Positions 22,559 to 33,159 of a stretch of 64,000 nt of DNA are shown one piece after another. How positions within the stretch are numbered: position 1 is the stretch's first letter; each line of letters starts with the position of its first letter. The stretch is from Gymnopilus junonius (taxonomy: Eukaryota > Basidiomycota > Agaricomycetes > Agaricales > Galerinaceae). The translations under genes were made by a program, and so were the position numbers. The notes beneath the pieces are model-generated. The model was not told where the DNA came from, made no database searches, and worked only from the letters and a program-made list of their open reading frames with translations. Where the stretch lies: contig JADNYJ010000017.1 in assembly GCA_015501075.1 (NCBI GenBank), positions 1 through 64,000 of the forward strand. The letters run 5' to 3'.

Positions 22559-23391
22559 TATTACTATATCCAGCCCGGTAACGGGTCAGCCCAGCACCTT
22601 TTCGCAGATTGCTTTCCACTGAGTAAAGATATTCACTTAGTTTTTAGACCAATATGTGACCACAGACGTGAGGGATGCTTCTACGAGGTTTAAAAAAAAT
22701 TAGGAATGCTCTGTCTTGGGTAGTGAATATTTTGCAGAGGAGAGTCCCAAATTGACCCGAAACCTGGGAAACGGGTCACATGGGTTACATTACCAATTAT
22801 CATTTGATCAGACCTAAATGGGATATATTTAGCGCAATGCGTAGAGTGAAGCAAATTGGTGACGCTCGTTCACGCTCAGTTCTTACTCTAAAAATATGAA
22901 AAAAATTGTAGTAGATACTTTGAAAATAGGAGATATTATGTGCTAGCCTTGATCTTTGTAAAGTGAGTAATGAGTGATTAATTCTCTCAACAATGTAGCT
23001 GAAAATTCCTCTTTTTGGCATCTGACCCACATGATTGTCATGGTGCTCACACAATATCTACTCCATTTCCTCCAAAACAAATTGTACAATCGTACTTCTC
23101 CATACTGGAGGAAATTTCAGGCAGGTTTATACGGCTCCCAGTGCTTTCAGTCTTCCGCCAAGGCTACATTTGTGTCAATTTTTGGGTCAGAATTTAGGAC
23201 CAAGAAAAAATATCGGCCATTTTGAGTGGAAAAAATGAATTTTTTTGGGAAAACTCATGTAATCTATATCCTACTACGTTTTTACTATTAAGCTCAAAAA
23301 ACCGCTTGTAAAAATTCTCAGAATTGGTCAAGCAAATCGCTTTTGACCCGTTACCCAGTGTGACCCGTTACCGGGCCGGATACAGTAATAG
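22559..23391. mobile_element. Inverted-repeat (MITE-like) element in the SUZ12-like/RRP7 divergent promoter
   Basis: The left end (22559 on, TATTACTATATCCAGCCCGG then TAACGGGTCA) is the near-perfect inverse of the right end (TGACCCGTTA then CCGGGCCGGATACAGTAATA to 23390): about 30 bp with two mismatches. If the first TA and last TA are taken as the target duplication, the element fits a Tc1/mariner-type MITE, but the duplication is only two bases. Additional GGGTCA/TGACCC copies occur inside (near 22755, 22777, 23345). The interior is AT-rich with only short chance ORFs. It occupies most of the gap between the start codons at 22449 and 23439. Confidence 0.75.
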
Positions 23392-23438
23392 TCTTCAAAG
23401 CAAAAACAAGATTCCATTTTGAATCATTTCCATTCAAA

Positions 23439-24440
23439 ATGGCCATTCCGTCCAGTATCAGCGGCTTCAGTGTCATTCCTATCCTCTATAAGAACTCGGC
23501 TACACATTGTCTCTATGCTCGCTCTCATGCAGCCTCCAAATCTCATTCCGCCAAAATTTTACCCCAAGGACGAACACTTTTCCTGGTCAACCTTCCGCCC
23601 GACACCACAGAGCGGGAACTTGTACTTTTTTTCAAACACGCCGGAACCGTAGAGAAAGTCATTTTTGATTTCGATATAAAAGAACCCAAGGACGAAGAGA
23701 GTGACTCTGAAGAAGATGAGGAAATGCAGGATGCAGAGGCCGCAGGAGGGGACGAAGGACCACGCAAGGGAAGGAAAACTGCAAAGGATAAATTGGAAAT
23801 ACCCACAGCGGTATCCCTACCATCTAAGCCTCTGAGGCATTTTCACAAGACTGGTTTTTCTGCCTACGTGATTTTTCTTGATTCATCCTCACTGAACCGG
23901 GCTCTTGCATCGACAAGTAAACCAAGGGCATGGCCAAAATCTGAAGAGGAAACCTCAGGCCTAGCTCATTATCGAGCCCTTTACGAATCGCTTCGGCCAC
24001 CTCTCGATGCTGTACAGGCGTTTACTGACTCTACAATCGAAGTCTATGAATATGAATTGGCAAAGAAGAAGCAAAAATCAAAATACCGCAGAGGAGAAGC
24101 TCTCGTCGACGAAGATGGTTTCACACTTGTCACGAGAGGCGGTGCATATGGAAAGACACTTGGTGGTGGAGTAGGTGTCGCAAGTAAGCGATTCCAGCGC
24201 TCGGGACAGACGCAGACAGCCAGAAATCGTAGTCACAAGAAGGAGAAAAAGGAGAAAGAGGGGTTCTACGGATTCCAAAAGGCAGAACAACAACGTTCAG
24301 GTGTGCCCTTTTTCTTGCTATTATTTCTTCTAGTTTGCTCACCATTTGCTGTAGCCTTGCTCGAGTTAAAAAGGAAGTGGGAAGACGACAAAGCAAAGGT
24401 GGAAAAGCTGAAGGCATCCAGACGTTTCAAGCCCTATTAA
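23439..24440 (+). CDS. RRP7: Ribosomal RNA-processing protein 7 (RRP7)
   Basis: Two exons, 23439-24300 and 24355-24440 (948 nt, 315 aa). The N-terminal half has an RRM-like fold (LFLVNLPPDTTERELVLFF) interrupted by an acidic insert rich in Glu and Asp. The C-terminal Rrp7 domain includes LVDEDGFTLVTRGGAYGK, a basic stretch and the hallmark end KRKWEDDKAKVEKLKASRRF-KPY. RRP7 acts in the nucleolus in the UTP-C/CURI module for early 40S maturation. The intron (GTGTGC...TGTAG) is 54 nt, contains no stop and keeps frame, so an unspliced reading also stays open; the conserved W-E-D-D-K junction shows it is removed. Start ATG lies about 50 bp right of the inverted-repeat element. Confidence 0.92.
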   Translation: MAIPSSISGFSVIPILYKNSATHCLYARSHAASKSHSAKILPQGRTLFLVNLPPDTTERELVLFFKHAGTVEKVIFDFDIKEPKDEESDSEEDEEMQDAEAAGGDEGPRKGRKTAKDKLEIPTAVSLPSKPLRHFHKTGFSAYVIFLDSSSLNRALASTSKPRAWPKSEEETSGLAHYRALYESLRPPLDAVQAFTDSTIEVYEYELAKKKQKSKYRRGEALVDEDGFTLVTRGGAYGKTLGGGVGVASKRFQRSGQTQTARNRSHKKEKKEKEGFYGFQKAEQQRSGVPFFLLLFLLVCSPFAVALLELKRKWEDDKAKVEKLKASRRFKPY

Positions 24441-24532
24441 TCTGTCACTATCCCACATTCCTGGTCTATTTCTATGGCTTATATTCTCTCCCTCATGGCC
24501 TTGGGGATTTTGCGCAGTACGTTTACAAATCA

Positions 24533-26191
24533 CTACGGAATCGGTGTGGAAGCAATCGTCTCTTGCATGCCTTCGAAAATACACTTTACCAGAAGGCTGT
24601 GGTCTCCTTCATAGGCCTGGATTCATTCAATAAGCTGCCTAGGTGCCCGGGTTGTACAATGAATACAGACCTTTCCTATGGCAGTGTAGTAGTCTGGGCG
24701 GTGAGCCAATGAAATGGAAATAGGAGGGTAGCCATGCTGTAATAGGGGGATAGACGCGAGCAATCGCACCAATCGCCCATTTCCATTCTGGTATGAACCA
24801 CACATGAGAGTCCGCACAATACATTGAACAGGACTTTAAGGCAAATGAGTCGCACCTCAAATGGATGGCATCTAGCCATCACCAAATGAAACCAGCTTGC
24901 TGATGCGAAAGGGTTCCTCCACCTTCTAATCCATTGCTGCAGAAAATAGTTTCTTAGGAAAGAAAAATCAGTACACGTCAAGAAGAAGGGATGCATACCT
25001 TTGCCATCCTAAATATATACTGAAGCTCATCGTCTACTTGAGGAAAGGGGCAGCATTCTACCATGTAAGCACCTGTGATGACGACAGTATTCCGTGTCTC
25101 TGCACGAGTCTTCCCCGCTGCAATGTAATGCTGGTCCTCAAATCGGCAGGTCTTCATAAATCGAGAATGTATCCGGCAGATCGTCTCTTTGTTAAGCCCT
25201 TCAACGTCGTCAACAAGTGGACCCACAAGATTATATGCCTAGTCAATTAATTGATGTATATTGACATCTAAGATGGGGCACACAGACCTCGAGCATATCG
25301 TTCAAGATGCTCTTTATGTCATCTGCGTCTTCCCGGGCGCTTTCAGAAGGTACAATCTCCACTACGCCTTCGTCAATCCCTCGCATGACTAGGTCTTGCA
25401 CCGACTAGACAAAAAACAGACATGATGAGATAAAGTAGTTCACTGCCATTGAAGAAAAGGAAGCGCGCCGAATCGGTCAAGAGGAAAACGCCCTCGATGT
25501 GGTTCGTCTCGATAGCCAGCTTCCTCAAGTAGGCACCGGTGAACTCTACTGCAGTCATTTCTCGCCATCTTTCGAGGACTTCTTGAGATCCTAGTGGAAG
25601 ATGTGGTAGGTTAGTCGGAAACTTGTATTCCCTAGTTGGCCTCCACTTCTGGTGATACGGCACTGCCGAAACCGTGGCCAGAGTATTAGATTGCGATGCA
25701 ACGCGAAGTAATAATACAAGGTGTTTACATAACCGTGACTTTGCCAACTTTTCGGCGGTTTGTTTATTGACTTCAGTAGCCAGCTTCTCGACGCGACGGT
25801 TCAAGACCTTGTCAATGGTACCCATTTCAGCCAGAATGTTTTGGGCCTGTGATGTGAACGATCAAGAAATAAGAGGGCAAGAAAAAAAATCGTTTGACAA
25901 CAAGTATACCTTGAAATAGAATTCTAGGGCAACAGAAACTGACCCAAGTGAAGATATTTGATCAGCTAGCCCCAGCAAGAGATACGGCTGAATTTCCATG
26001 GAGTCTGAATAACGATCCAGCATCTCCTCGAACAGCAGGACCCTCAAGTGCGGGGCGAGTGGTAAGTGAAGCAATCTTTCACGGTCCACCGGAGACACGG
26101 CGCTCAGTATGTCCTGGGAGGGCGAGTTCAAGCATTGTACAGGCCGCGGATACACAAATACCTGTGCTAAAGCGGGCGATTCATATGACAT
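24533..26191 (-). CDS. Fic-domain protein (class II Fic AMPylator type), 432 aa
   Basis: Seven exons: 26191-25910, 25846-25469, 25404-25288, 25238-24999, 24936-24856, 24787-24671, 24616-24533 (1299 nt); every intron is phase 0. The N-terminal 220 residues are helical with no named domain. TNHIEG near residue 206 fits the (S/T)xxxE(G/N) inhibitory helix of class II Fic proteins. The Fic core includes IHSRFMKTCRF, the flap region TRAETRNTVV, WRNPFASASWFHLVMARCHP and the signature HPFE|NGNGRLVR, split by an intron. Fic enzymes transfer AMP or other phosphate groups to protein hydroxyls using the motif His. The usual Asp/Glu before GNGR is Asn here. The intron at 25405-25468 appears to begin with GC (GCGCGC). 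No signal peptide seen; targets unknown. Confidence 0.88.
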
Positions 26192-26944
26192 CTTTGAGGA
26201 AAGGACGAGTTAAGTGAACGCCAACTCCCGAGTCCCTTCCCCCTATCTATTCCCACATTTTATTCCTGAACCTCAAGTCACGAGCTCAAAGGTCGAGACC
26301 CCAAGGTCTACGAGGCAATGATGAGGCAGAGCAGATACTTACTAAGATAGCTTCAGAATCATATAGTCAAGCCTGGTCCAAGTCAATTTATAGCTCAAGA
26401 AAAGACCGGGGATTAACCATCCGAGCATGGTAAGAAGCCAGAGTGAGTCAAACGGATTGGAAGAGACGAGGCACACTTTAGCCCGAGATGCTCTGCAGAC
26501 AAGTTCGACGCTGCTCGAGGCTAGACTCTAGAGCTCGACGAGAGCATATGACGCGCCATTTGGCAGTGTTAGTGATTAGCTGGAATTCGGAAATCATAGA
26601 GGACCAAATACAGTTACTCTTGGGGAGATAGGGTATCGCTTGCAGAAGATGCATTCATGAGCGCTTAGTGGTTCGTGAAGGATCAGTAGCCTATACATGT
26701 GACGTCACCGGGAACAACTTGGCAGAGGCCCAAATTTCAAATTTACCAAACTTGTAGGAATACATTGCAATGTGGATCTAGTGCTAACAACAAATTATAT
26801 GGCACAAAGGTGAGGTGTAGTTGCGACTGGTAAGATTAAGTGTTATGTATGACATGCCAGAATGATGATGACAGAAGGAGAGAAAGCAAAAAAGCTCCAG
26901 GAACACCAAGTTTATCGAATCAAAATTATCGAAAACTAACTACA
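26192..26944. other. Intergenic, upstream of the Fic gene and downstream of the BUR1-like gene
   Basis: No supported coding sequence or repeat; moderately AT-rich. It contains the Fic promoter (its start is at 26191). Confidence 0.4.
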
Positions 26945-29900
26945 CTACCCATAGTTCAATTCTGGAGGGGGGTCTTCTGCTGAATCACCAGAAGGAATGC
27001 CTCGAGGCCGATCAGTACTTCCACCTCCTCTGTCCCTTTGTCGATCCCGATCGTTATCCCTCCCAACGCCACCACTATTGACAGCGCCCAACGGCGCAGG
27101 AGGCTTAGCAGGAAGGCTGGGATTGAGAGGCAACCGAGAGCCAGAATTATTGTTACTCCTTTGAAAATCGCGACGAGGACCCTGTCCTCTACCATGCAAA
27201 GGCTGATGAGGAGGCATGCGGGGAGGAGGGTATTGGTTTACGGGGGGCGGACCATAGCCAGGATATAGGCCAGGCATATTAAGGTGAGGTGGTGCACCAT
27301 ATGGTAGAGGAGGGCCAGGAGGCAGAGGAGGGCCAGAAAGATATCCATGGGGAGGAGGACCGTGAGGAGGGGGATGAGGTGGTAGACCACGGTATGCAGG
27401 ATGATTTAGAGGGTTAGGAGGCCCATGTAGTGCCCGAGGCGCAGGCGGTGGAGGAGGCTGTGGTGGGGGGTATTGGCCTGGAGGAGGACCTCGTCGATTC
27501 ATATCGCCATACAAACCGCCCTTGGGACCTCTATTATTGTAATTGTTTGGTGGCGGCTGTATATGCCTTGCTTGGTTGGCATGATGCATTTGAGCTGGGG
27601 GTATCACGAGCATTGGTTGGTGATGACGATGCCCACGTTTATCAAATTCATGCGACGCTTCGTAAGAGGGCATCCTAAAGCACAAACAATGAGGTGAGCG
27701 AAATACAAATTTCGGACGAAAACATACGTTTTAGGATCAGCAGGCAAGGGGTCCGTCCAGAAGTAATCATGGTCCAAAGCTTGAGAAGCAGTCAGCCGTT
27801 CTCTAGGATTGAGAACCAAAAGTCTGTCTAGTAAATCGACCGTCTCCGGACCCATGCTGCACGACGAAGTCGTAAACACTGCTCAACTACATGGCAGGAA
27901 AATTTAACGACGAACCTATCGAAAGTATGCCGAACTTTTCTCGAATGATTGGTATTGAAGCGTCTCACACCCTCGCATCCAGGAAGTTGGTCGAAGTACG
28001 GCCAGTTGTGTTGGTTAGGCGAACCACAGAGAATCCAGATCTTTTCTAGTTGGTCGAGATCGGAAGTACCAGGCAGGATCGGTCTTCTGGTGAACATTTC
28101 GCCTAGTACACAACTTTCAAACCCATTAGTACTTCAGCAAAACAAAATGTCGAGGTCAGAAATTACCCAATACCCCATATGTCGACTTCGCCTCCGTAGT
28201 GTCTTGCACCCAACAGCAGCTCAGGAGGGCGATACCATCGTGTGACGACACAGTTGGTATACTTCCTCTCTCTACCCCGCTGACTTCCATCTCCGCTACG
28301 ATTGGCGACGCCAAAGTCATAACTTCTTGCCAGACCGAAATCGGCAATTTTGAGGGATCCGTCATTTGAAATAAGAAGATTGGCCGCTTTCATGTCACGA
28401 TGTAGAATGTGGTTCTGTTTATCCATAAAAGTCAAGAAAATGTGAAAATTGCTTAGAAACGTTGACGTACCCGGTGCATGTATTCCGTTCCTTCCAAAAG
28501 TTGCTTCATGTAAAGCTTGATGTGACTGGGTTGGAGCTGCACCCGCTCATTCTCCAAAAGTCCAGCAAGATCATGATCCATGTAGGGAAACACCATGTAG
28601 ACCGACAACGGATCCTTTTCAGTACCTTGAACGAGATTCGGTCAGCCAATTGTAGTTGAAGCAAAATAGCATGACCCACTTCGTACGACGAACATATCCA
28701 GGATGTTGACTATGGACGGATGCTTCAATGCCTTGAGGATTTTTATTTCCCGCAAAGCAGTAACAGGCATGCCCTCCTTCTCATTGTGCATGAGAATGCG
28801 TTTGAGCGCGACAAGTGTGCCATTAGCCTTGTGGATAGCCTTGTGCACCTCTCTGAAAAAAAAAAGTTCAAGCAAAACCTGGTATAAGAAAGAAAACCAT
28901 ACCCGAAAGTCCCTTCTCCCAGCTTTGTAGTTGCCTCATAGTCAGACTGCTGACCGCAACCCACAAAACCATGACCGTAAGCCAAAACTTCCGCCTTGTG
29001 CGATCTGCGTAAAGGCAGTTTCCGCCTCACGATGCGCAATTTTGGCAGCTCGGGTTCCTTCAGTGGTGGCTTTACCTCTGTCTGCTGCTGCTCTTTTGGA
29101 GGTTGTGATTTTTCAGACTTCAGCTCGGGCCCGTGTGCCATAGCCTTCGCTGTGGAGATAGGCGGCAATTCTAAAGGTAGAGGAGAGTGGGCATTGACGG
29201 GAGCTTCGGGGCGCTTCAGTGTGATTTTCACTTGGGCGTGAATAGGAGGAAGTTGAGGATCTTTCATGAGGCGTATATCGGGAGGAGGGGCCGGAGGAGG
29301 CGTGGAGGAAGGCGGCCGGGGACCTGTATCTGGAAGAGAAGGAGGCGGGGGAGGAGAAAGGAATGGAAGTTGAGGTTTAGGTGACTCAGGTGAAGGTGGA
29401 GGCGGGAGGAGAGACGGTGGTGGTGCTGGAGGAGAGACTGGACGCGAAGGTATCGAAGGACCGGGAGAAGGTGGACGTCGGGGGGGAGGTTGTGGCGGGG
29501 AAGGTTGCCGAGATTCAGCATATCTTGAAGGTTCACGAAGTCGGTCATAGTCGTATCTTCTATCGTCTATGCGGTTTGTACTCGCCCTATCCCTATCAGA
29601 TTGGTAGTTATTATCCCTGCGCGTCCATTCACGGTCATCCCTGCGGTAGTCGGGACGATAATGACGGGCGTCATCATCAGTGATAGAATTACGACGAGCA
29701 TATCGTCGAGAGTCATCGTTCCGTCCACCGTGTCTATCTCTGGACCTGTCTCTGTCTCTGTCCCTTTCTCTTTCCCTGTCATAGCCTCGATCCCGAGAAC
29801 GGTCTCGGATCCTGTCTAAATCAAATTGGGTGCTGGGTGGGCTAAAGTTTGCAGGGGACCTGGGTGCGGGCAATCTATGTTTTTCCCTATAATAAGAGGT

Positions 29901-30418
29901 GGAAGGTGGAGAAGGAGAGCGAGAACGCTTTGGAGAATGGCGAACGGAGACCTGCGACGATCTCTATCTCTGCTATCCCAGCTGTCGCGTGTAGGATGAT
30001 AGTGACTGCCACCAGCGGGGGGACCTATTCTTGATAAAAGAGATTCTGAACGAGCAAAAGACGGTTCCCAGCGGTCGCCACCATTGCTCTTGCCTATGGG
30101 ACGAGAGCGCTGTCTCCTAGGATCCTCTCTGTCCTTCTTGGCATTCTCCTCGAACTTGGCAAAGACATTCATGGGAGCTGCCTGGCTCTCTGCAGGACCA
30201 GCAACAGTGCCGTTCTTGGCTGTTTCGACCTTCTTCTTGAATGGAAATGGGACCTTTGGCTTGGACGGCAAAGAAATGGGTGGAATGGTGGGATTTGGGA
30301 GACTGGGGCCAGTGTCGGCAACCTCTCCTTCCTCCGGCGAGGATGTGAGGAGTCGCTTGTGAAGTCTCCCGCCGTCTGGAGAACGAGAGGCATTTCGTTT
30401 TCGAGGAGTAGAGACCAT
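26945..30418 (-). CDS. BUR1: CDK9/BUR1-type cyclin-dependent kinase with RS-rich N-terminus and Pro-rich C-terminus
   Basis: Start ATG at 30418 ([17 protein letters not shown]). A long N-terminal extension is rich in Arg/Asp/Ser and Pro (to about 28990). The kinase domain begins [13 protein letters not shown] and includes the PITALRE-type helix ([12 protein letters not shown]), [10 protein letters not shown], the DFG loop ([11 protein letters not shown]), the T-loop ([18 protein letters not shown]) and [15 protein letters not shown]. The C-terminal 240 residues are Pro/Gly/Tyr/Asn-rich. In yeast Bur1 (CDK9, P-TEFb) phosphorylates Spt5 and RNA polymerase II CTD to promote elongation. Introns are short; one junction lies in the glycine loop (28860-28905). 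Joining the RS region in one frame needs one extra base near 29943 (see findings). CTK1/CDK12 is the main alternative, but the helix and the WYRPPE region favour CDK9. Confidence 0.87.
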
Positions 30419-30605
30419 CTACGACTAGTGGTTCAAGAGGAAACAATGTGCTGACATAAGCGCCCGTCACAAATTTAAATTCCAATTCATCTTGACTGCT
30501 ATAAATTATCGCGTCTTTCAATTACGTAATAGAAACACACCCGTGTTTCGAGAACCACCTCTCATCGACGCCCAGGTCATCGGCCAGTTAGACCCAACAA
30601 CACCC

Positions 30606-31470
30606 ATGTCAGCCAGGCCCGAAATACCCCCCGGCATCAGCCACAACGAAAACCTCGAGTTCTTTGCAAGTGGTGGCGACGAACACCGATGGCTTCCGTA
30701 CACCAAAGTCAGGCTCTATACCAACGCTTTCATCGTCCAGGGTGGCAAGGCAAGTTACCTGTAGTCATCAGATATATCAATCTCAATATTTGATTCATCG
30801 ACAGATCCTGCTTGGATACAAGAAACGGGGCTTTGGAATGGGAAAGTACGTCCTTATAAAAACTATTTTCAGACCGCCTTCATCACAATAATTTTAGGTA
30901 CAACGGATTCGGTAAGAAAATCAATCTAGATTGCTCGTCTTCGATACTATGTCCCACCCTTTTCCATTAGGAGGAAAGGTTGAACAGGGCGAAACGCCTC
31001 TCCAAGCTGCTGTTCGCGAGCTAGAGGTTTATACTCTCATATGACTTCTCCTTGCTCCGATCCTCACAAAGTAAACAGGAAGAATCCGGAGTAAAAGCCG
31101 TTCTTGAACACATTGGTAGCCTTTTCTTCCTCAGCGATGACGCCGAATGGGCTTCCCAAATTGAAATCTACCGCACCGACAGCTATGAAGGCACTATTAC
31201 CGAGTAAGCCTTTTCCAGTCTTTGTCCACCGTTCCATATTTATAGCCTATAACAAAGGTCCGACGAAATGAGGCCTGAATGGTTCTCTGCTTCCCCGGCA
31301 GAACTACAAGTACCTGCAATTCCATTCTCTAAAATGTGGGAAACAGATGTCGTCTGGCTTCCCCTTCTCATAACGAAAAAGAAGTTCGCTGACGAGCCGA
31401 TTTCACGCAAGAGAAAGATACTTTCAAGCCCTATAAATGGTGGTATGGTGTATATTCTGAAGACACATGA
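30606..31470 (+). CDS. MTH1/NUDT1-like Nudix hydrolase (oxidised purine nucleotide phosphatase), frame break near C-terminus
   Basis: Exons 30606-30749, 30805-30845, 30898-30911 (14 nt), 30971-31026, 31079-31203 and 31258-31470. The protein reads [20 protein letters not shown], then the Nudix box [22 protein letters not shown], which binds Mg2+. MRPEWF and [15 protein letters not shown] correspond to the MTH1 C-terminal part. MTH1 hydrolyses 8-oxo-dGTP and related nucleotides to prevent mutagenesis. After [10 protein letters not shown] the conserved end ([18 protein letters not shown]) continues in another frame, so one base is missing near 31393; with it the protein is about 197 aa and stops at 31470. 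The as-read frame instead runs to 31732 through the end of the convergent gene. The first intron is GC-AG (GCAAGT at 30750). Confidence 0.87.
30750..30804 (+). other. GC-AG intron in the Nudix gene
   Basis: GCAAGTTACC donor and CGACAG acceptor join G-G-K to I-L-L-G-Y exactly as in the MTH1 family. Confidence 0.85.
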
Positions 31471-31545
31471 ATCACCTTCTACAACTCCGTTATGTATTTA
31501 TATCCGCAAATTTTTAGATACCAAGTCCTCCCAAGGGTATATATA

Positions 31546-32934
31546 TCACACAGCATTCACACATTCGTACCATTGGAGCACGCTGGCAATTAAGAAAGCC
31601 CAACTGCCCCAAAAAGTCGCAAGCGAACTCTCATACTGTGCACCGCTGTTCGTGCTGTACCCAAGGGCACCACATAAAGTGAAGCCTATGGCACCAATGA
31701 AGTTCCAGACTCAACGACGCGAGTGGATTTGAGTAACCACATTCCGCAAGGAGAAAAATCAGCGCCTCACCTCCAATTTGCCATCCCAGAGAAACCAATC
31801 GAGGCTGCCACCATATACGCTGTTCTTCTAGCATAATAAATATACTGGCAGTGCACCTGTAAATATTTCTTCGAGGCTCTGTCCGGCATACAAGTTGACG
31901 TACGAGCTAATTATGAACCCTGTGCCACCGACGACCTGTGGTGTCCAGAAGGCGCCATCAAGATGGCCTTGACTTTTTGACAGAACCGTTAAAATTGACG
32001 GTAATGCAGTAAAGCTGTTTGATCATCAGTGACAACTCCACGGAAGGACATCCAGCCACTTACCCGCTTATCCAAAAAATAGTGGCACCAAGTAGCTGAA
32101 AAAAAGCGGCGAGGAAGCCCATCTCATGCCAATACTTGGCATTTGTCGGTAACCAGACCCACTTCTTTCGCCTTGGAGACTGATCTGTCTGGGAACAGAG
32201 TTCACTGCTTCAATATACACTTGCGCAGTCCCTTTCTCAGTAGGAGACCTTGGGGGTTCGTGCTCATGACTGTTGTCGTCAGCGGTCTTCCCTGTCGCCT
32301 CGTCAGAAAAAACGACTGCATCGCGCCTATTCAGCGCTTCTAAAACTCCCAGTACAGAGCCAACTTCGAAGATCGTGGCTCCTATAAATGCAGTCCAGCC
32401 TGTGAGGTCTAGAGATGGTTCGACATGGGAGTTGCAGAAGGGGAGGAAGGCAGCAAAGCCGTTGATGCACCAGATCACACTTCCCCAAGTAAAAGTCTAG
32501 AATAAGAAAAAAAAGCAAAGATTTCATAAACGCGGAACGGGCGTAATGCATATGTCACTCACTTGAGCAACCCACCAACTAATATTCCAATACTCCAACC
32601 GGCCCATACTAGCCAACTTGCCCACAAACCATTCCTTCCTCCTACTCTTCTCCGTCTTAGGAGAAACCGAGGCATACCGCTGTTTCCTATGGGCTCTCGA
32701 GCCCCAAAACTTCACCACTCCATCGTTTCTCTCCAGCTTCACATGCGTCGGATGGAAGTACTGCCCCAGCCACGCTGGTAAGGATGTACGGGCGCATTTT
32801 CGGTCGATTGAAGGTTGATTATGGAGGTGCCATCGAAAGTTGTCAAAGTGACCTTCTGACTCGTGCTTGACCAGACGAGCAGGCTTTTTTGTCAGGGGTT
32901 CAGGATCTGAGCCTGAGGATGCTGGTGTCTGCAT
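31546..32934 (-). CDS. Fungal multi-pass membrane protein, copy A of a tandem pair
   Basis: Exon 1 (32934-32563) encodes a hydrophilic N-terminus ending [12 protein letters not shown]. Exon 2 starts at 32496 ([14 protein letters not shown]) and holds two or three hydrophobic helices with the block [15 protein letters not shown]. Further exons encode [30 protein letters not shown] and a final WNFIGAIGF... hydrophobic segment to the stop at 31546-31548. About six membrane segments are likely. It is about as long and in the same order as copy B at 33160-34470. I recognise the family as a set of uncharacterised fungal integral membrane proteins but cannot name a function. One base appears missing near 32185, between the Ser/Glu-rich loop and [17 protein letters not shown]. 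Its 3' end faces the Nudix gene 75 bases away. Confidence 0.75.
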
Positions 32935-33159
32935 TGCTTTTGCTGAGAAAGGCGTGAATGGCCGTGAGCTGTCGCTGACATGGTAGTACACCGCTAAAAA
33001 AAAAGCAGGATCTAAGAATAGAACGCGTAGGCACGCTAATATAAATACTACGATAAAACATTCAATGGCATACATAAAACATATTTATCTAACCATTATA
33101 AAGAAGCCCCTGAACAAGGTACTTGTAAGCTAGCAAACCAGTCTAACAATCATTCTCTA

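Noticed and set aside
22974..23238. Three overlapping ORFs of 60-83 codons
   Set aside because: They lie inside the inverted-repeat element and show no transposase motif.
24301..24354. Transmembrane segment in RRP7
   Set aside because: It is the translated in-frame intron; orthologues join the flanking residues directly.
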